Under the pieces are notes generated by a model. It saw only the letters and a list, made by a program, of their open reading frames with translations, did not search any database and was not told where the DNA came from. The translations under genes were made by a program, and so were the position numbers. A stretch of 64,000 bases of DNA, taken from Acinetobacter piscicola. GTDB taxonomy: Bacteria > Pseudomonadota > Gammaproteobacteria > Pseudomonadales > Moraxellaceae. The number at the start of each line of letters is the position of its first letter. Positions within the stretch are counted from its first letter, which is position 1. This document shows positions 1 to 8,959 of this stretch, piece by piece. The stretch lies in contig NZ_NIFO01000024.1 in assembly GCF_002233755.1 (NCBI RefSeq), positions 1 to 64,000 on the forward strand. Reading direction: 5' to 3'.

Positions 1-66
1 TCGTGTGCCGTTTGGTTGTTTATTATTCCAAATTGGCTTTTTTTATTATAAAAAGTGCTTTTTTGC

Positions 67-1347
67 TTAAAAAGAAAGCAACAAATAACTTATAGCAAAC
101 CATATTGTGGTTAAAAGTAATGGAACAGTACCGTGGACTCGTTCTGGTTGTCTGAAAATATGTTGAATGAGTGGTACAGCGAGCATCATCATTCCAATCA
201 TAAACAAACTTTTTACCATTCCATTAGAAAGCATGATCCAAATCAATGTAGGCAATGCGGCAATGACGGCTATTCCCCATAAAACCACAATTTCTGAAAT
301 CAGCGATTGCCGATTTGAAATACCCTGACTGAGCCAAAATCTCGCTGTTGTTGCATAAGTACTGGCAAGCATGGTTTTGATCGTTCCGATATGTACTAAA
401 ATAACTGTAATATAAAAAGCACTCATAACATTCATGAGCCTAAGCGGACTTAATGCGATATAAAGTAAAATCCACGTATCTTTTTGTTGTGCAAACCACG
501 CCAATACACCGCTAGCACTAAAGGCAAAAATAAAGAACAGTATGCGTTGCTTCATCACGTGTTTATTCAATATTTTTCGTAAACTGATTCGAATCCAATT
601 GATATTTACAGAATGTTTAGCTTGAATTCGTAAAATTTCAGGAAGTTGAATGTTTCTCGGTTTTCTTATTTTACCGATCATCCATTGTCGATACGTAACA
701 AAGACCACGATAAAAGATATAAGGATTGATAATATTTCTATTTTCAACAACGCTAAAGACAACGGCGCAAGAAATGAGGCAAGACATAAAGCGATAAGAT
801 ATTTATTTTTTTGACAAACCAACATTTGGATCAGTAATAGTTCTATTCCCCATAAAACAATCAAAAGGCTATCTATGATCGCCTGATAAAATACACCTGT
901 TGTCCACACATAGATAAGTGCAATGATAAAAGGCAATAAAATAGCGACGCTAAGTGATGCTAAAAATCCCAATTCAACACTTATTCGGATACGTAATGTT
1001 AATGGTGTCATTGCAATATACTGATAACCCTCGCCACCATTTAATGCTTTTTGTTGAAAACCACTCCATAACACATGTATAAGCAGAAAAAAGCTCCATA
1101 TTTTGATACTTTCCAACATATTTTCAGCATGTAAAATACTGACCAGTGGTTTTGCTAAAGCAAGCAAGATAGCAAATATCATCGGCCCAGCGAGTAAACC
1201 CACCAACAAGATCAAATGCTTATGTCGCTGTGCTGCATCAGCAGTGGTCTGAATATAAAATTTCAAACGGTACTGTATAAGTTGACCAATAAGCTTTCTT
1301 TCTACCGAAACTGGCATAATTGTCTTAATCATTTGGCTCAAGCTCAC
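67..1347 (-). CDS. Putative ABC transporter permease, multi-pass membrane protein
   Basis: The 426-residue product is a polytopic inner-membrane protein with roughly ten hydrophobic segments spread over its whole length, for example near residues 45-65, 130-150, 265-285 and 385-425. I do not recognise a named family. Its start overlaps the end of the upstream ATP-binding protein by four bases (ATGA), so the two are translationally coupled. This makes it the probable membrane half of a two-component ABC exporter whose substrate cannot be told from sequence. The first 30 residues are basic and cytoplasmic in character. It is the last gene of the unit; no clear hairpin terminator is visible in the 66 bases after it. 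Confidence 0.75.
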   Translation of the reverse strand: MSLSQMIKTIMPVSVERKLIGQLIQYRLKFYIQTTADAAQRHKHLILLVGLLAGPMIFAILLALAKPLVSILHAENMLESIKIWSFFLLIHVLWSGFQQKALNGGEGYQYIAMTPLTLRIRISVELGFLASLSVAILLPFIIALIYVWTTGVFYQAIIDSLLIVLWGIELLLIQMLVCQKNKYLIALCLASFLAPLSLALLKIEILSILISFIVVFVTYRQWMIGKIRKPRNIQLPEILRIQAKHSVNINWIRISLRKILNKHVMKQRILFFIFAFSASGVLAWFAQQKDTWILLYIALSPLRLMNVMSAFYITVILVHIGTIKTMLASTYATTARFWLSQGISNRQSLISEIVVLWGIAVIAALPTLIWIMLSNGMVKSLFMIGMMMLAVPLIQHIFRQPERVHGTVPLLLTTIWFAISYLLLSF

Positions 1348-2000
1348 CCTATTTTCAGCTCATCAAGCCTCGTACTTTTTGCATTTACACTATTTCTAAA
1401 GTGCTGATCATGACAAGACATTAAAATCAGCTTGGTTTTGCTTTGCTGTATCAAAATTTGTTGAAAAGCCTGTAATGTTGCTTGATCTAAACCATTGTTC
1501 GGTTCATCCAACAATAAAATAGGCACTTCTGTCATTAAGGCCGAAGTTAATAAGAATTTTTTAGCTGTACCAAAAGACATTTCGGCAAAAGTAATATTCA
1601 AAAAATTGTCTAATTTAAATTGTTCAATATACGTCTGATAACAATCAGGATTTAACTTTCTAATACTACAAATTAGGTCTAAAAATTCCTGCCCCTGCAT
1701 AAAGTCATAAATAGGACTATGATCAGGTACATAGGCGACTAATTTTTTATATTCTTGATTATTCAAAAGACATTGTTGTTGATTGATAAAAATTTTTCCT
1801 GAATCACAATCTAATAAACCTGCAATCATGCCCAGTAAAGTTGATTTACCCGCACCATTTTCACCGATCAAACTGTAGATGCCAAAACCTTGCCATGTAA
1901 AATTTAAATCTTCAAAAATTGGTTTTTGAAGGAATTTTTTTGAAACTTTTTCTAATCGAATAGACATTGTATTGTTGTCATCGCTCATATTTTTATACAT
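1344..2000 (-). CDS. ABC transporter ATP-binding protein
   Basis: This 218-residue nucleotide-binding domain has Walker A GENGAGKST at residues 46-54, an unorthodox signature region (MSFGTAKKF in place of LSGGQ) and Walker B ILLLDEPNNGLD. It would energise the membrane protein encoded directly downstream, with which it overlaps by four bases. The degenerate signature is typical of small CcmA/bacteriocin-type exporter ATPases. The TetR regulator lies 70 bp upstream on the same strand, which suggests co-transcription or local control. Several in-frame ATGs lie near the start (residues 1, 5 and 12), so the exact N-terminus is uncertain. The substrate is unknown. Confidence 0.85.
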   Translation of the reverse strand: MYKNMSDDNNTMSIRLEKVSKKFLQKPIFEDLNFTWQGFGIYSLIGENGAGKSTLLGMIAGLLDCDSGKIFINQQQCLLNNQEYKKLVAYVPDHSPIYDFMQGQEFLDLICSIRKLNPDCYQTYIEQFKLDNFLNITFAEMSFGTAKKFLLTSALMTEVPILLLDEPNNGLDQATLQAFQQILIQQSKTKLILMSCHDQHFRNSVNAKSTRLDELKIG

Positions 2001-2070
2001 AAATAATTGAAAAATTATATTTTTAATAATCTACAACACCAATTATATGCGTGCAAGAATTCATCACGGA

Positions 2071-2679
2071 TTAATCTTGATGTAAATCTTGTTCCAAATA
2101 AGCCAAAATCATCAAAGTGAGTTCTTTTTTGAGCTGTTGTTCTGAAATAAGAAAATTTGTACTACTGACATACCTCATCATAGTAAATAAAGTACTATTA
2201 ATAATCACAAAAGATTTATTCTTCAGCGTTTCAAAACTCCAATGTTGAAAAAAACGACTAAATACAAACAACCCTACTTCATAAAAGTGCTTTTCTAAAA
2301 TTTGTGCAGCTTCCGAATTGTTATAGCCGTGCCAATTTTTTAGAATTTCCATAAAGAAACCGCTATCTGCTTTCATCGTATCAAAGCCGAATTGAATACA
2401 AAGTGGGATAATTTCTTCTATTGCTAACCCTTCTTGTGTAATTGCAATTTGTTTCAATGCCAAGCCCAATTTTTCGCTTTTCCGACTGAGTAATTCTTGA
2501 ATAATTTCATCTTTATTTTCAAAATATTGATAAATAGAACCCACACTCACACCTGATTTTTCAGAGATTTTAGGTGTAGTCACTTGTAATAAGCCTTGCT
2601 CAGCAATACACAATTGTGCAGCTTCGAGAATATTTTCTACGATGATTTTGGCACGTTGTTGTTGTGGTTTTTTTCTCAT
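2071..2679 (-). CDS. TetR/AcrR family transcriptional regulator
   Basis: The 202-residue protein has the TetR layout. A basic N-terminus is followed by a helix-turn-helix at about residues 10-55, including the conserved stretch GVSVGSIYQYFENKDEI, and then a variable all-helical ligand domain. It is divergent from an MpaB-type oxygenase gene, with 84 bp between the starts, and upstream of an ABC transporter pair on its own strand. It probably represses one or both. The intergenic gap contains an inverted repeat that could be its operator. The inducing ligand is unknown. Confidence 0.9.
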   Translation of the reverse strand: MRKKPQQQRAKIIVENILEAAQLCIAEQGLLQVTTPKISEKSGVSVGSIYQYFENKDEIIQELLSRKSEKLGLALKQIAITQEGLAIEEIIPLCIQFGFDTMKADSGFFMEILKNWHGYNNSEAAQILEKHFYEVGLFVFSRFFQHWSFETLKNKSFVIINSTLFTMMRYVSSTNFLISEQQLKKELTLMILAYLEQDLHQD

Positions 2680-2703
2680 TATTTACCCTTTTTAAATGCG
2701 AAT

Positions 2704-2723
2704 TGAATACGAATAAATATTCA
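2704..2723. promoter_or_regulatory. Candidate TetR operator (inverted repeat)
   Basis: TGAATA and TATTCA form a 6-bp inverted repeat with an 8-bp spacer, located in the 84-bp gap between the divergent tetR-type and mpaB-type genes. TetR family members usually bind such palindromes between divergent promoters. This is inferred from position and symmetry only. Confidence 0.4.
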
Positions 2724-2763
2724 TATTAAAGTTTAATTAGACAGTAAGCTGGGAAAAACTACA

Positions 2764-3963
2764 ATGCAAACTCGACCAAAACGCTTAGCACCATTTGAAA
2801 AGATGTTGAAATCTGACCTAAAAGCCAAAATTTTAGCTTATATGACCGATGATCATATCCAACCCACCTATGCAGAATATTTATCTTTAAATGAATCACT
2901 GCAAACGGGTGATATTGCCATGGATAAAGTCATGTCTTGGGTGATGCAAAATCCTAGAGAGCATCGTAAATACTTTGAAACAGCGTTATATCAAGGTCTC
3001 GAAAAATTACCGCATCAAATCACTGAACTGACTGAATTTTTCAAACAAGTAGAACAGAAACCAAGTTGGTACAATCAACAAAAAATCGATGATTCATTAC
3101 AGTTCACTTATAAACTGGGACTAAATAATAGCTTTATCTTACGTGATTTATCATTAATGACAGGCTATCTCTACCCCGGCTTTAATCAGCCGCTGATTTT
3201 GACAGGGGCATTGAACCAGCAAGCAAGTAAAAGACTGGCTGAAACCAGTAAATGGTGGATGGATATCACTGAACCCCATGCTTTTGAACGTTTCAATGCA
3301 GGTTTTACTTCAACGATTTATGTACGCTTTATCCATTCTCTTGTACGTTTTCAATTGAATAAATCTGAAAAATGGGATGCCGAAACTTGGGGTACACCGA
3401 TTAATCAATATGATCAAGCCATGACCAATATTGCCTTTAGTGGTGTGGTTTTAATTGGAATACGTGCGCTAGGTATTTTTCCCAATAAACGTGAAGTCGA
3501 TAGTTTTCTGCATTTTTGGAAATATGCAGGATGGTTAATGGGAATTGATGAGAAATGGTTAATCGATAAGGAGTCTGAAAGTTGGAAACTGATTTATTGG
3601 CTACGCTTCACTCATCCTGATGCAGATGAAAGTAGCATTTCACTCGGTTCGAGTTTATCTAAAGAGCCTTTTGAACGCCGATACCGCTATTTACGTCCAC
3701 TACAACAAAAACTTGCCTACAAACAGCACTTGGAAATTACCCAATTTTTTATTGGTCGCAAGCAAATGAAAAAACTGGGATTAAAGGCACAATCCGCCTC
3801 TTGGTTTGCTTACTATTTATTTGCAAAAAATGCCTTACTTTATACAGGTGCAAAACGTTTTAAAGTGCTCGATGACTTTTTACTTAAAAATGGTCGTGAA
3901 ATGCAGAAGATAGGACTTGAATTGTATAAGGAGCAAAGTAAACAACTGGCAAGCATGCACTAA
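2764..3963 (+). CDS. Oxygenase MpaB family protein (DUF2236)
   Basis: The 399-residue soluble protein matches the DUF2236/MpaB-like family. The hallmark central segment is visible: a YVRFIHSLVRFQL helix carrying conserved His and Arg residues, followed by GTPINQYDQAMTNIAFS. Family members are heme-associated oxygenases, such as the latex-clearing protein relatives; the substrate here is unknown. The gene is transcribed divergently from a TetR regulator that very likely controls it, and a hairpin terminator follows about 36 bp after the stop. No signal peptide is present. Confidence 0.85.
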   Translation: MQTRPKRLAPFEKMLKSDLKAKILAYMTDDHIQPTYAEYLSLNESLQTGDIAMDKVMSWVMQNPREHRKYFETALYQGLEKLPHQITELTEFFKQVEQKPSWYNQQKIDDSLQFTYKLGLNNSFILRDLSLMTGYLYPGFNQPLILTGALNQQASKRLAETSKWWMDITEPHAFERFNAGFTSTIYVRFIHSLVRFQLNKSEKWDAETWGTPINQYDQAMTNIAFSGVVLIGIRALGIFPNKREVDSFLHFWKYAGWLMGIDEKWLIDKESESWKLIYWLRFTHPDADESSISLGSSLSKEPFERRYRYLRPLQQKLAYKQHLEITQFFIGRKQMKKLGLKAQSASWFAYYLFAKNALLYTGAKRFKVLDDFLLKNGREMQKIGLELYKEQSKQLASMH

Positions 3964-3998
3964 TTTTTCTTATAAGATACAACAGATTGCAAAACAAA

Positions 3999-4030
3999 AA
4001 ACAAGGAAACCTGAGCTTCCTTGTTTGTTT
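3999..4030 (+). terminator. Rho-independent terminator after the MpaB-type gene
   Basis: A 10-bp perfect stem (AAACAAGGAA / TTCCTTGTTT) with an 8-base loop is followed by a T-rich tract. It sits between convergent genes and the stem is flanked by A and T tracts, so it may work in both directions. Confidence 0.7.
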
Positions 4031-4091
4031 AGATACGGCAGAAAACAATGCGGTAAAACATCAAAAAATCAGTGACTCAATCACAAATAAA

Positions 4092-4358
4092 TTATTGATG
4101 GTGATGTGAAGCCGTTGCTTCTGAGGCTGTTTGTTGCATTTGCATATGCTCATCATGTTGCATTGCTGGCATTTGCGCCTCAGTATGTTGCATCTGTTTA
4201 TTTTTCTGACTCGGCATGTAGTCTGGCTCATTGGTGATGGCCAAGTAGAAAACAACCATAAAAAGAAAGCCCAAAATAATTGCAATAATCAGCAATTTCC
4301 ATCCCCAAAATGATTTTTCAGGGGATAATTTATTACTCGAATTTTGCTCATTACTCAT
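4092..4358 (-). CDS. Small membrane protein with Met/His-rich tail, probable copper-related
   Basis: The 88-residue product has a hydrophilic N-terminus, one transmembrane helix at about residues 21-43, and a C-terminal tail unusually rich in Met, His and Gln (MQHDEHMQMQQ, ending in HHHQ). Such tails bind soft or borderline metals, copper in particular. It lies 67 bp downstream of an OprC-like copper TonB receptor on the same strand, which supports a role in copper handling. By topology the tail would face the periplasm. I do not recognise a named family. Confidence 0.7.
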   Translation of the reverse strand: MSNEQNSSNKLSPEKSFWGWKLLIIAIILGFLFMVVFYLAITNEPDYMPSQKNKQMQHTEAQMPAMQHDEHMQMQQTASEATASHHHQ

Positions 4359-4425
4359 ACATTTACCTCTTAAATTGAATCTATTATTTAAACGATTAAA
4401 ATTGCTTTATTGATTATCCAATATG

Positions 4426-6510
4426 TTAAAACTTCATACTGATACGAGCCCAATAATTGCGACCCGTATTGTTAAATTGTTCAGTGCCAACTTGACCATC
4501 CACACCAACACCCAACTTATTTAAATGTTCGGTATAGGTTTTATCAAGAACATTATCGATACCGACAGCAAGATCAACATCATTCATCACTTTATAGCTT
4601 GCATTCAACGCGAGTGTGCTAAAACCTTTGCTCTCGCCAATGTCATAACCCACAATATTACCTTTATTGAGGTTAATACGATCCTGCTTTGCCACTGCAC
4701 GCCATAATAAGCCTAAAGAATATTTATCTTGTACATATCTTAAATTGAAACGCCCTTCTAAAGGTGCAATCTGAGGCAATGGATCATTATTATCCGTAAT
4801 TTCTCCCCATGCATACATGGTACTAATATCAGCTTGAATCGCATCGGTAAATTGATAACCCACACCTGCTTCTGTACCTGCAATCACCGCATCAACATTT
4901 TTAGCACCTGCGCTAAAAGAAGAACCATGGCTATGACCACCCATTCCTGTGGTTGGATGGTTATGATAACTCAATAAAATAAAGTCATTCACCAAACCTG
5001 CATATGCAGAAACCCAAGAGCTAAATGCACCATGTTCGTGTTGATAGCCCATATCCAACTGTAAAGTTTTTTCAGTATCTAAGCCATTAAAAGCATTAGG
5101 TGTACCAGGATTACCATGAGCTGAACTAAAAAGCTCCCAATAATCTGGAACACGTTCCACATAGCCTAAACCAATATAAGACTTGGCATTATGTTCAGGA
5201 TGCTGACCTTCTAAACGAATAAAGGCACTTGGTAATGTTTTATCTAATTCAAGATTAAGCCCTTTTGCTTTTGATTCTGCTCTTAAATCCTTTACATTCA
5301 CTTGATCAATTCGTGCGCCTGAGACCAATTTATAGGCATCATTCAATTGATACGTAAGTTCGCTAAAAGCACCATAAGAATGAAACTTCATATTGGTGGC
5401 TAAAGGCATATTCATCATCATGGATTTCATACTGCCAGCATGGTGATTTTGCTGAGAATCAATTCCTGTAATCAGGCTCAATTTATCCCATTCACTGGTC
5501 ATGGCTAACCGTGAATTCAAAGTACGGCGTGTGACCTGCATTTCAGATGGATTTGCTACCATCTTGTGCGTTGTCATGTCATGAGTCATTGGTGGCGTAC
5601 GTAAACGAAAATTATCCATCACATGATCGTTATAGCTATAGTTGATCTGCCCTTCAACTTTCTGAATGACATCCGTTAGATTTTTCTTTTCAAATCTTAA
5701 GCCTAGGCTTTCACGGGCAAACTGCGAGCCATCCATCGTTCGACCTGCGTATTCAGCTTCTCCATCGGCTTTTCCACCAGTCAATTCAACCCATGTATCG
5801 TCATCGGGCGTCCAGCCTAAAGCTAAATCGGTATTCCAACGCTCCCAAGCGGAAGGAACGGTATTACCATCACCATCTTGGTAACGATTTGACTCAGAAC
5901 GATTAGCATTTAGACGAATATATTTTTTCTCATCACCCACCGCTGCTTCAATATTATGATCGAGACGACCAAATGAGCCGATTAAAACGCTGGCTTGTCC
6001 AAGGTAGTTTTTATCTTTCGATAATTGCGGTTTTTGTCGTTCAAAAATAACCGTTGCAGCCGAACCTGTATTGGCATATTGAACCGTTTGAGGGCCTTTG
6101 ATGACAGAAATACGATCATAACTTTCAGGCTGAATATAAGACGTTGGCGCATCCATACGTGCAGGACAAGCGCCTAAGTTTTCAGTGCCATCAGATAAAA
6201 TTTTAATGCGTGAACCAAACATACCACGGAAAGTCACATCGCCATTGGTTCCACCACTTTTGATTGAACTAAAGCCAGGAATACTTTGTAAATAATCTGC
6301 GCCATCTGTTGCAGGAACAGGTTGAATAGGCTGTTTTGGATCTGCATGAATAATTAAACCATTGGCATCATTATTCAGCTGGGCAGTGACCACGATTGGT
6401 GCTAATTGGGTAGCGTCATGATCTTGCTGTGCAGCGATACTGCTTGAAGAATAACAAGCGATACAAATTGCAGCCGATAAAGGCTGTAAAAAGAATTGAG
6501 GTTGAGCCAT
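4426..6510 (-). CDS. TonB-dependent copper receptor, OprC/NosA-like
   Basis: The 694-residue outer-membrane protein has a signal peptide (about residues 1-27), a TonB-box-like APIVVTAQ segment near residues 32-40, a plug domain with GACPARMDAPT near residue 113, and a beta-barrel ending in aromatic Phe (YWARISMKF). The CxxxM element in CPARM matches the copper-binding plug site described for Pseudomonas OprC. Internal loops rich in Met and His (a run of Met near the middle and GMGGHSHGSS) fit copper binding. It is flanked by a Met/His-rich small membrane protein and a DUF2946 protein, together forming a copper uptake or sensing cluster. Confidence 0.9.
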   Translation of the reverse strand: MAQPQFFLQPLSAAICIACYSSSSIAAQQDHDATQLAPIVVTAQLNNDANGLIIHADPKQPIQPVPATDGADYLQSIPGFSSIKSGGTNGDVTFRGMFGSRIKILSDGTENLGACPARMDAPTSYIQPESYDRISVIKGPQTVQYANTGSAATVIFERQKPQLSKDKNYLGQASVLIGSFGRLDHNIEAAVGDEKKYIRLNANRSESNRYQDGDGNTVPSAWERWNTDLALGWTPDDDTWVELTGGKADGEAEYAGRTMDGSQFARESLGLRFEKKNLTDVIQKVEGQINYSYNDHVMDNFRLRTPPMTHDMTTHKMVANPSEMQVTRRTLNSRLAMTSEWDKLSLITGIDSQQNHHAGSMKSMMMNMPLATNMKFHSYGAFSELTYQLNDAYKLVSGARIDQVNVKDLRAESKAKGLNLELDKTLPSAFIRLEGQHPEHNAKSYIGLGYVERVPDYWELFSSAHGNPGTPNAFNGLDTEKTLQLDMGYQHEHGAFSSWVSAYAGLVNDFILLSYHNHPTTGMGGHSHGSSFSAGAKNVDAVIAGTEAGVGYQFTDAIQADISTMYAWGEITDNNDPLPQIAPLEGRFNLRYVQDKYSLGLLWRAVAKQDRINLNKGNIVGYDIGESKGFSTLALNASYKVMNDVDLAVGIDNVLDKTYTEHLNKLGVGVDGQVGTEQFNNTGRNYWARISMKF

Positions 6511-6579
6511 TTTCTTTCTCTTAAATCATAATAAAACAAGGCTGGAGTCAATGAAGACCCTAGAAAAATAAGTTTTGAT

Positions 6580-7044
6580 TTATGCAAAAAGTGGCGGGGC
6601 TCGCCCTTGAGGAATCAGAAAGAGTCGTTGTAATGCAAAATAAACATGCCAAAACGTGTCTTGAAATGCAATTAAGCGGACTTGTATACGATCTAAAACA
6701 GCTTTGACCTCCAACTCAGGTGGTAAAACTAAATTGCCATAGACCGTACAATATTGGCATTGATGGCTTGCATCATGATGATGTGACGAAGATTCTGTCG
6801 AAACGTTATGCGCATCATGTGACATCGAATGCTGATGATGAGTGCTATGTTGATGTTTTTCGTAAAATTGGCTTTGTGCTAAAGCTTGAGAAATAGTTTC
6901 ACAGACCGGGGCAATTTGATATTGCTTCGGTAGTAAAGGCTGTAAAAATACAGCGATCTGTAAAAATACTGCTATAAAACCCAGCAGTAAGCCTATTCTC
7001 AACAAAACGTTCTTCTCAACATTTTTCAGCGTGGAGTATAACAA
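6580..7044 (-). CDS. DUF2946 family protein, His-rich
   Basis: The 154-residue product has a hydrophobic N-terminal helix (about residues 15-40), a strongly His-rich middle (HQHSTHHQHSMSHDAH), a CQYC motif, and a C-terminal QGRAPP signature typical of DUF2946. Members occur beside copper-responsive TonB receptors, as here, 69 bp upstream of the OprC-like gene. The open frame has no ATG near its start. The longest version begins at a TTG inside the hairpin that follows def, and another TTG lies about 13 codons later behind a GAGAAG stretch, so the true N-terminus is uncertain. Confidence 0.75.
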   Translation of the reverse strand: MLYSTLKNVEKNVLLRIGLLLGFIAVFLQIAVFLQPLLPKQYQIAPVCETISQALAQSQFYEKHQHSTHHQHSMSHDAHNVSTESSSHHHDASHQCQYCTVYGNLVLPPELEVKAVLDRIQVRLIAFQDTFWHVYFALQRLFLIPQGRAPPLFA

Positions 7045-7065
7045 AGCCCAATCGAAATTGGGCTT
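7044..7065 (-). terminator. Hairpin after peptide deformylase gene
   Basis: AAGCCCAAT and ATTGGGCTT form a 9-bp perfect stem with a 4-base loop, 48 bp after the def stop. On the minus strand it is followed by only a weak T-rich stretch, so it may be a leaky terminator. It touches the longest possible start of the DUF2946 gene. Confidence 0.55.
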
Positions 7066-7112
7066 GTATTTACAATGAATTTTTAAACGTGCTAAAAATC
7101 AAACTTTAAAAA

Positions 7113-7643
7113 TTAACGCTTTACTGCAACTTTTTGCTTTTCACGTGAACGTACAACTTTTTCAACTTTCTCACGTGCTCTTTGACGCTTTAAAGGAGAT
7201 AAATAATCTACAAACAGCTTGCCATTGAGGTGATCCATCTCATGCTGAATACACACAGCAAGCAATTCATCTGCTTCTAACTCAAAAGCATTACCCTCAA
7301 GGTTAATTGCTTCAATTTTTACACGTGACGGACGCTCAACTTTATCGTATATTTGAGGAACGGATAAACAGCCTTCTTCATAAGGTAGCGTTTCTTCCGT
7401 AAGTGGCGTCACTTTGGGGTTAATGAACACCATAGGCTGATCTCTATTTTCAGACAAATCCATGACGATAAGCTGAATATGCTGATCAACCTGTGTAGCA
7501 GCCAGACCAATACCTGGCGCTTCATACATGGTTTCAAACATGTCTGCTGCCAACTGACGAATTTCATCAGTTACGGTATCGACAGGTTTTGCAATGGTGC
7601 GCAAACGGGGATCAGGAAAACTTAAAATATTTAATAAGGCCAT
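7113..7643 (-). CDS. def: Peptide deformylase
   Basis: This 176-residue metalloenzyme removes the N-formyl group from nascent proteins. All three family motifs are present: [15 protein letters not shown] with the metal-binding Cys, and QHEMDH with the two metal-binding His and catalytic Glu. The length is normal for the bacterial type I enzyme. The gene is divergent from a LysM-domain gene. The formyltransferase gene fmt, a frequent partner, is not adjacent in this window. Confidence 0.97.
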   Translation of the reverse strand: MALLNILSFPDPRLRTIAKPVDTVTDEIRQLAADMFETMYEAPGIGLAATQVDQHIQLIVMDLSENRDQPMVFINPKVTPLTEETLPYEEGCLSVPQIYDKVERPSRVKIEAINLEGNAFELEADELLAVCIQHEMDHLNGKLFVDYLSPLKRQRAREKVEKVVRSREKQKVAVKR

Positions 7644-7766
7644 ACTGTACCCTCTCTTGCTATGCCATTGATCTTAAAACTAAATGAAGAATATGCTTCA
7701 TTAAAAAAAAGTGTGTAATATGCTTATTATAACGCATATAGATACATAATTTTAGGAATTATGATA

Positions 7767-8927
7767 ATGAAAAAGGTTTTAGCTGGCATAACGAACTTTC
7801 ATGCCAAGGGGTTCAAGAAGCAATTACTTGCTGTAACACTATGTTTAAGTGCAGGATTCACTTACATGGAAATGACGCATGCAAGCCCAAATGTTAACCC
7901 ACCTGCACTCAAATCTAGTGCGCCAAACGTTTATGTGGTTAAACGTGGCGATACTTTATGGGCGATTGCTGGAAAATTTTTAAGCAAACCTTGGCGTTGG
8001 CCTGAAATTTGGGCAAGTAATAAACATGTTAAAAATCCACACTGGATTTATCCTGGGGACAAATTACTGCTTTGTACTTTGGATGGTCGTCCACTGATTG
8101 GTGTAGATGAAGGTGATGGTTGCGAAGGTATTATCCGTCGCCATCAAGGTGGTACGTCATTGCGCCCTCAAGTTCGTGTTGAATCATTAAGTAATGCAAT
8201 CTCTGTGATTCCTCTTTCAGATATCCAACAATGGTTAGAGCACAGTATTGTGATCAGCCCTGAATCTTTACAAAATATTCCATATACCATCGGTGCTGCG
8301 GATAATCGTGTGATTACAGGTGCAGGTCAGACTGTATATGCACGTGGTAATGGTTTAGTTGTCGGTCAGCATTACGGTGTATATCGTGAAGGTCAACCGT
8401 ATGAGTTTCTCGATGCAAATGGTAAAAAATTCAATGCTGGGATTGAGCTCACTGAAGTCGCTTCAGCCGTTGCTGTTGCAGGTGAAAATGATGTGACTAC
8501 GCTTGAATTAACCAACAGTTACAATGCAGAAGTTCGTCGTGGCGATTATGTCTTGCCACGTTATGATGCTGAATTACCAAGCCTGTTCTATCCAACCACA
8601 ACCAATGAAGTCACCGCTGGCGGTAAAGTCGTTCGGGTTCAAGGCTCTATTGGTACAGCTGCACAACATAGTGTGGTGACGATTGACCGTGGTAGTTTAC
8701 ATGGTGCAAAATCAGGTCAAGTGTTTAGTGTTTACCAACAAGGTGAAACGGTTCGTGATCCGAAAACTAAGGAATCGATCAAGTTACCAAGTCAGCAAAT
8801 TGCTACCGTAATGATCTTCAAGAGTTTTGATCAACTAAGCTATGCTTATGTATTGGAAAGTAATTTGCCAATCAAAATGGGGGCGGAGATCAAACCACCT
8901 GCAATGACAGATGGCTCGGGTAACTAA
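7767..8927 (+). CDS. LysM peptidoglycan-binding domain protein
   Basis: The roughly 386-residue exported protein has an N-terminal hydrophobic export signal (to about residue 40) and one LysM domain starting at VYVVKRGDTLWAIAGKFL, with WRWPEIWASN inside it. A long C-terminal region without recognised catalytic motifs follows. It resembles the LysM protein usually encoded next to dprA in Gammaproteobacteria and probably acts at the cell wall. An in-frame ATG lies two codons upstream at 7761; I prefer 7767 because the AGGA ribosome site is about 9 bases before it. Confidence 0.85.
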   Translation: MKKVLAGITNFHAKGFKKQLLAVTLCLSAGFTYMEMTHASPNVNPPALKSSAPNVYVVKRGDTLWAIAGKFLSKPWRWPEIWASNKHVKNPHWIYPGDKLLLCTLDGRPLIGVDEGDGCEGIIRRHQGGTSLRPQVRVESLSNAISVIPLSDIQQWLEHSIVISPESLQNIPYTIGAADNRVITGAGQTVYARGNGLVVGQHYGVYREGQPYEFLDANGKKFNAGIELTEVASAVAVAGENDVTTLELTNSYNAEVRRGDYVLPRYDAELPSLFYPTTTNEVTAGGKVVRVQGSIGTAAQHSVVTIDRGSLHGAKSGQVFSVYQQGETVRDPKTKESIKLPSQQIATVMIFKSFDQLSYAYVLESNLPIKMGAEIKPPAMTDGSGN

Positions 8928-8959
8928 ACCAATGCTTCTGTTCTTGTTGTAATTTTTTG

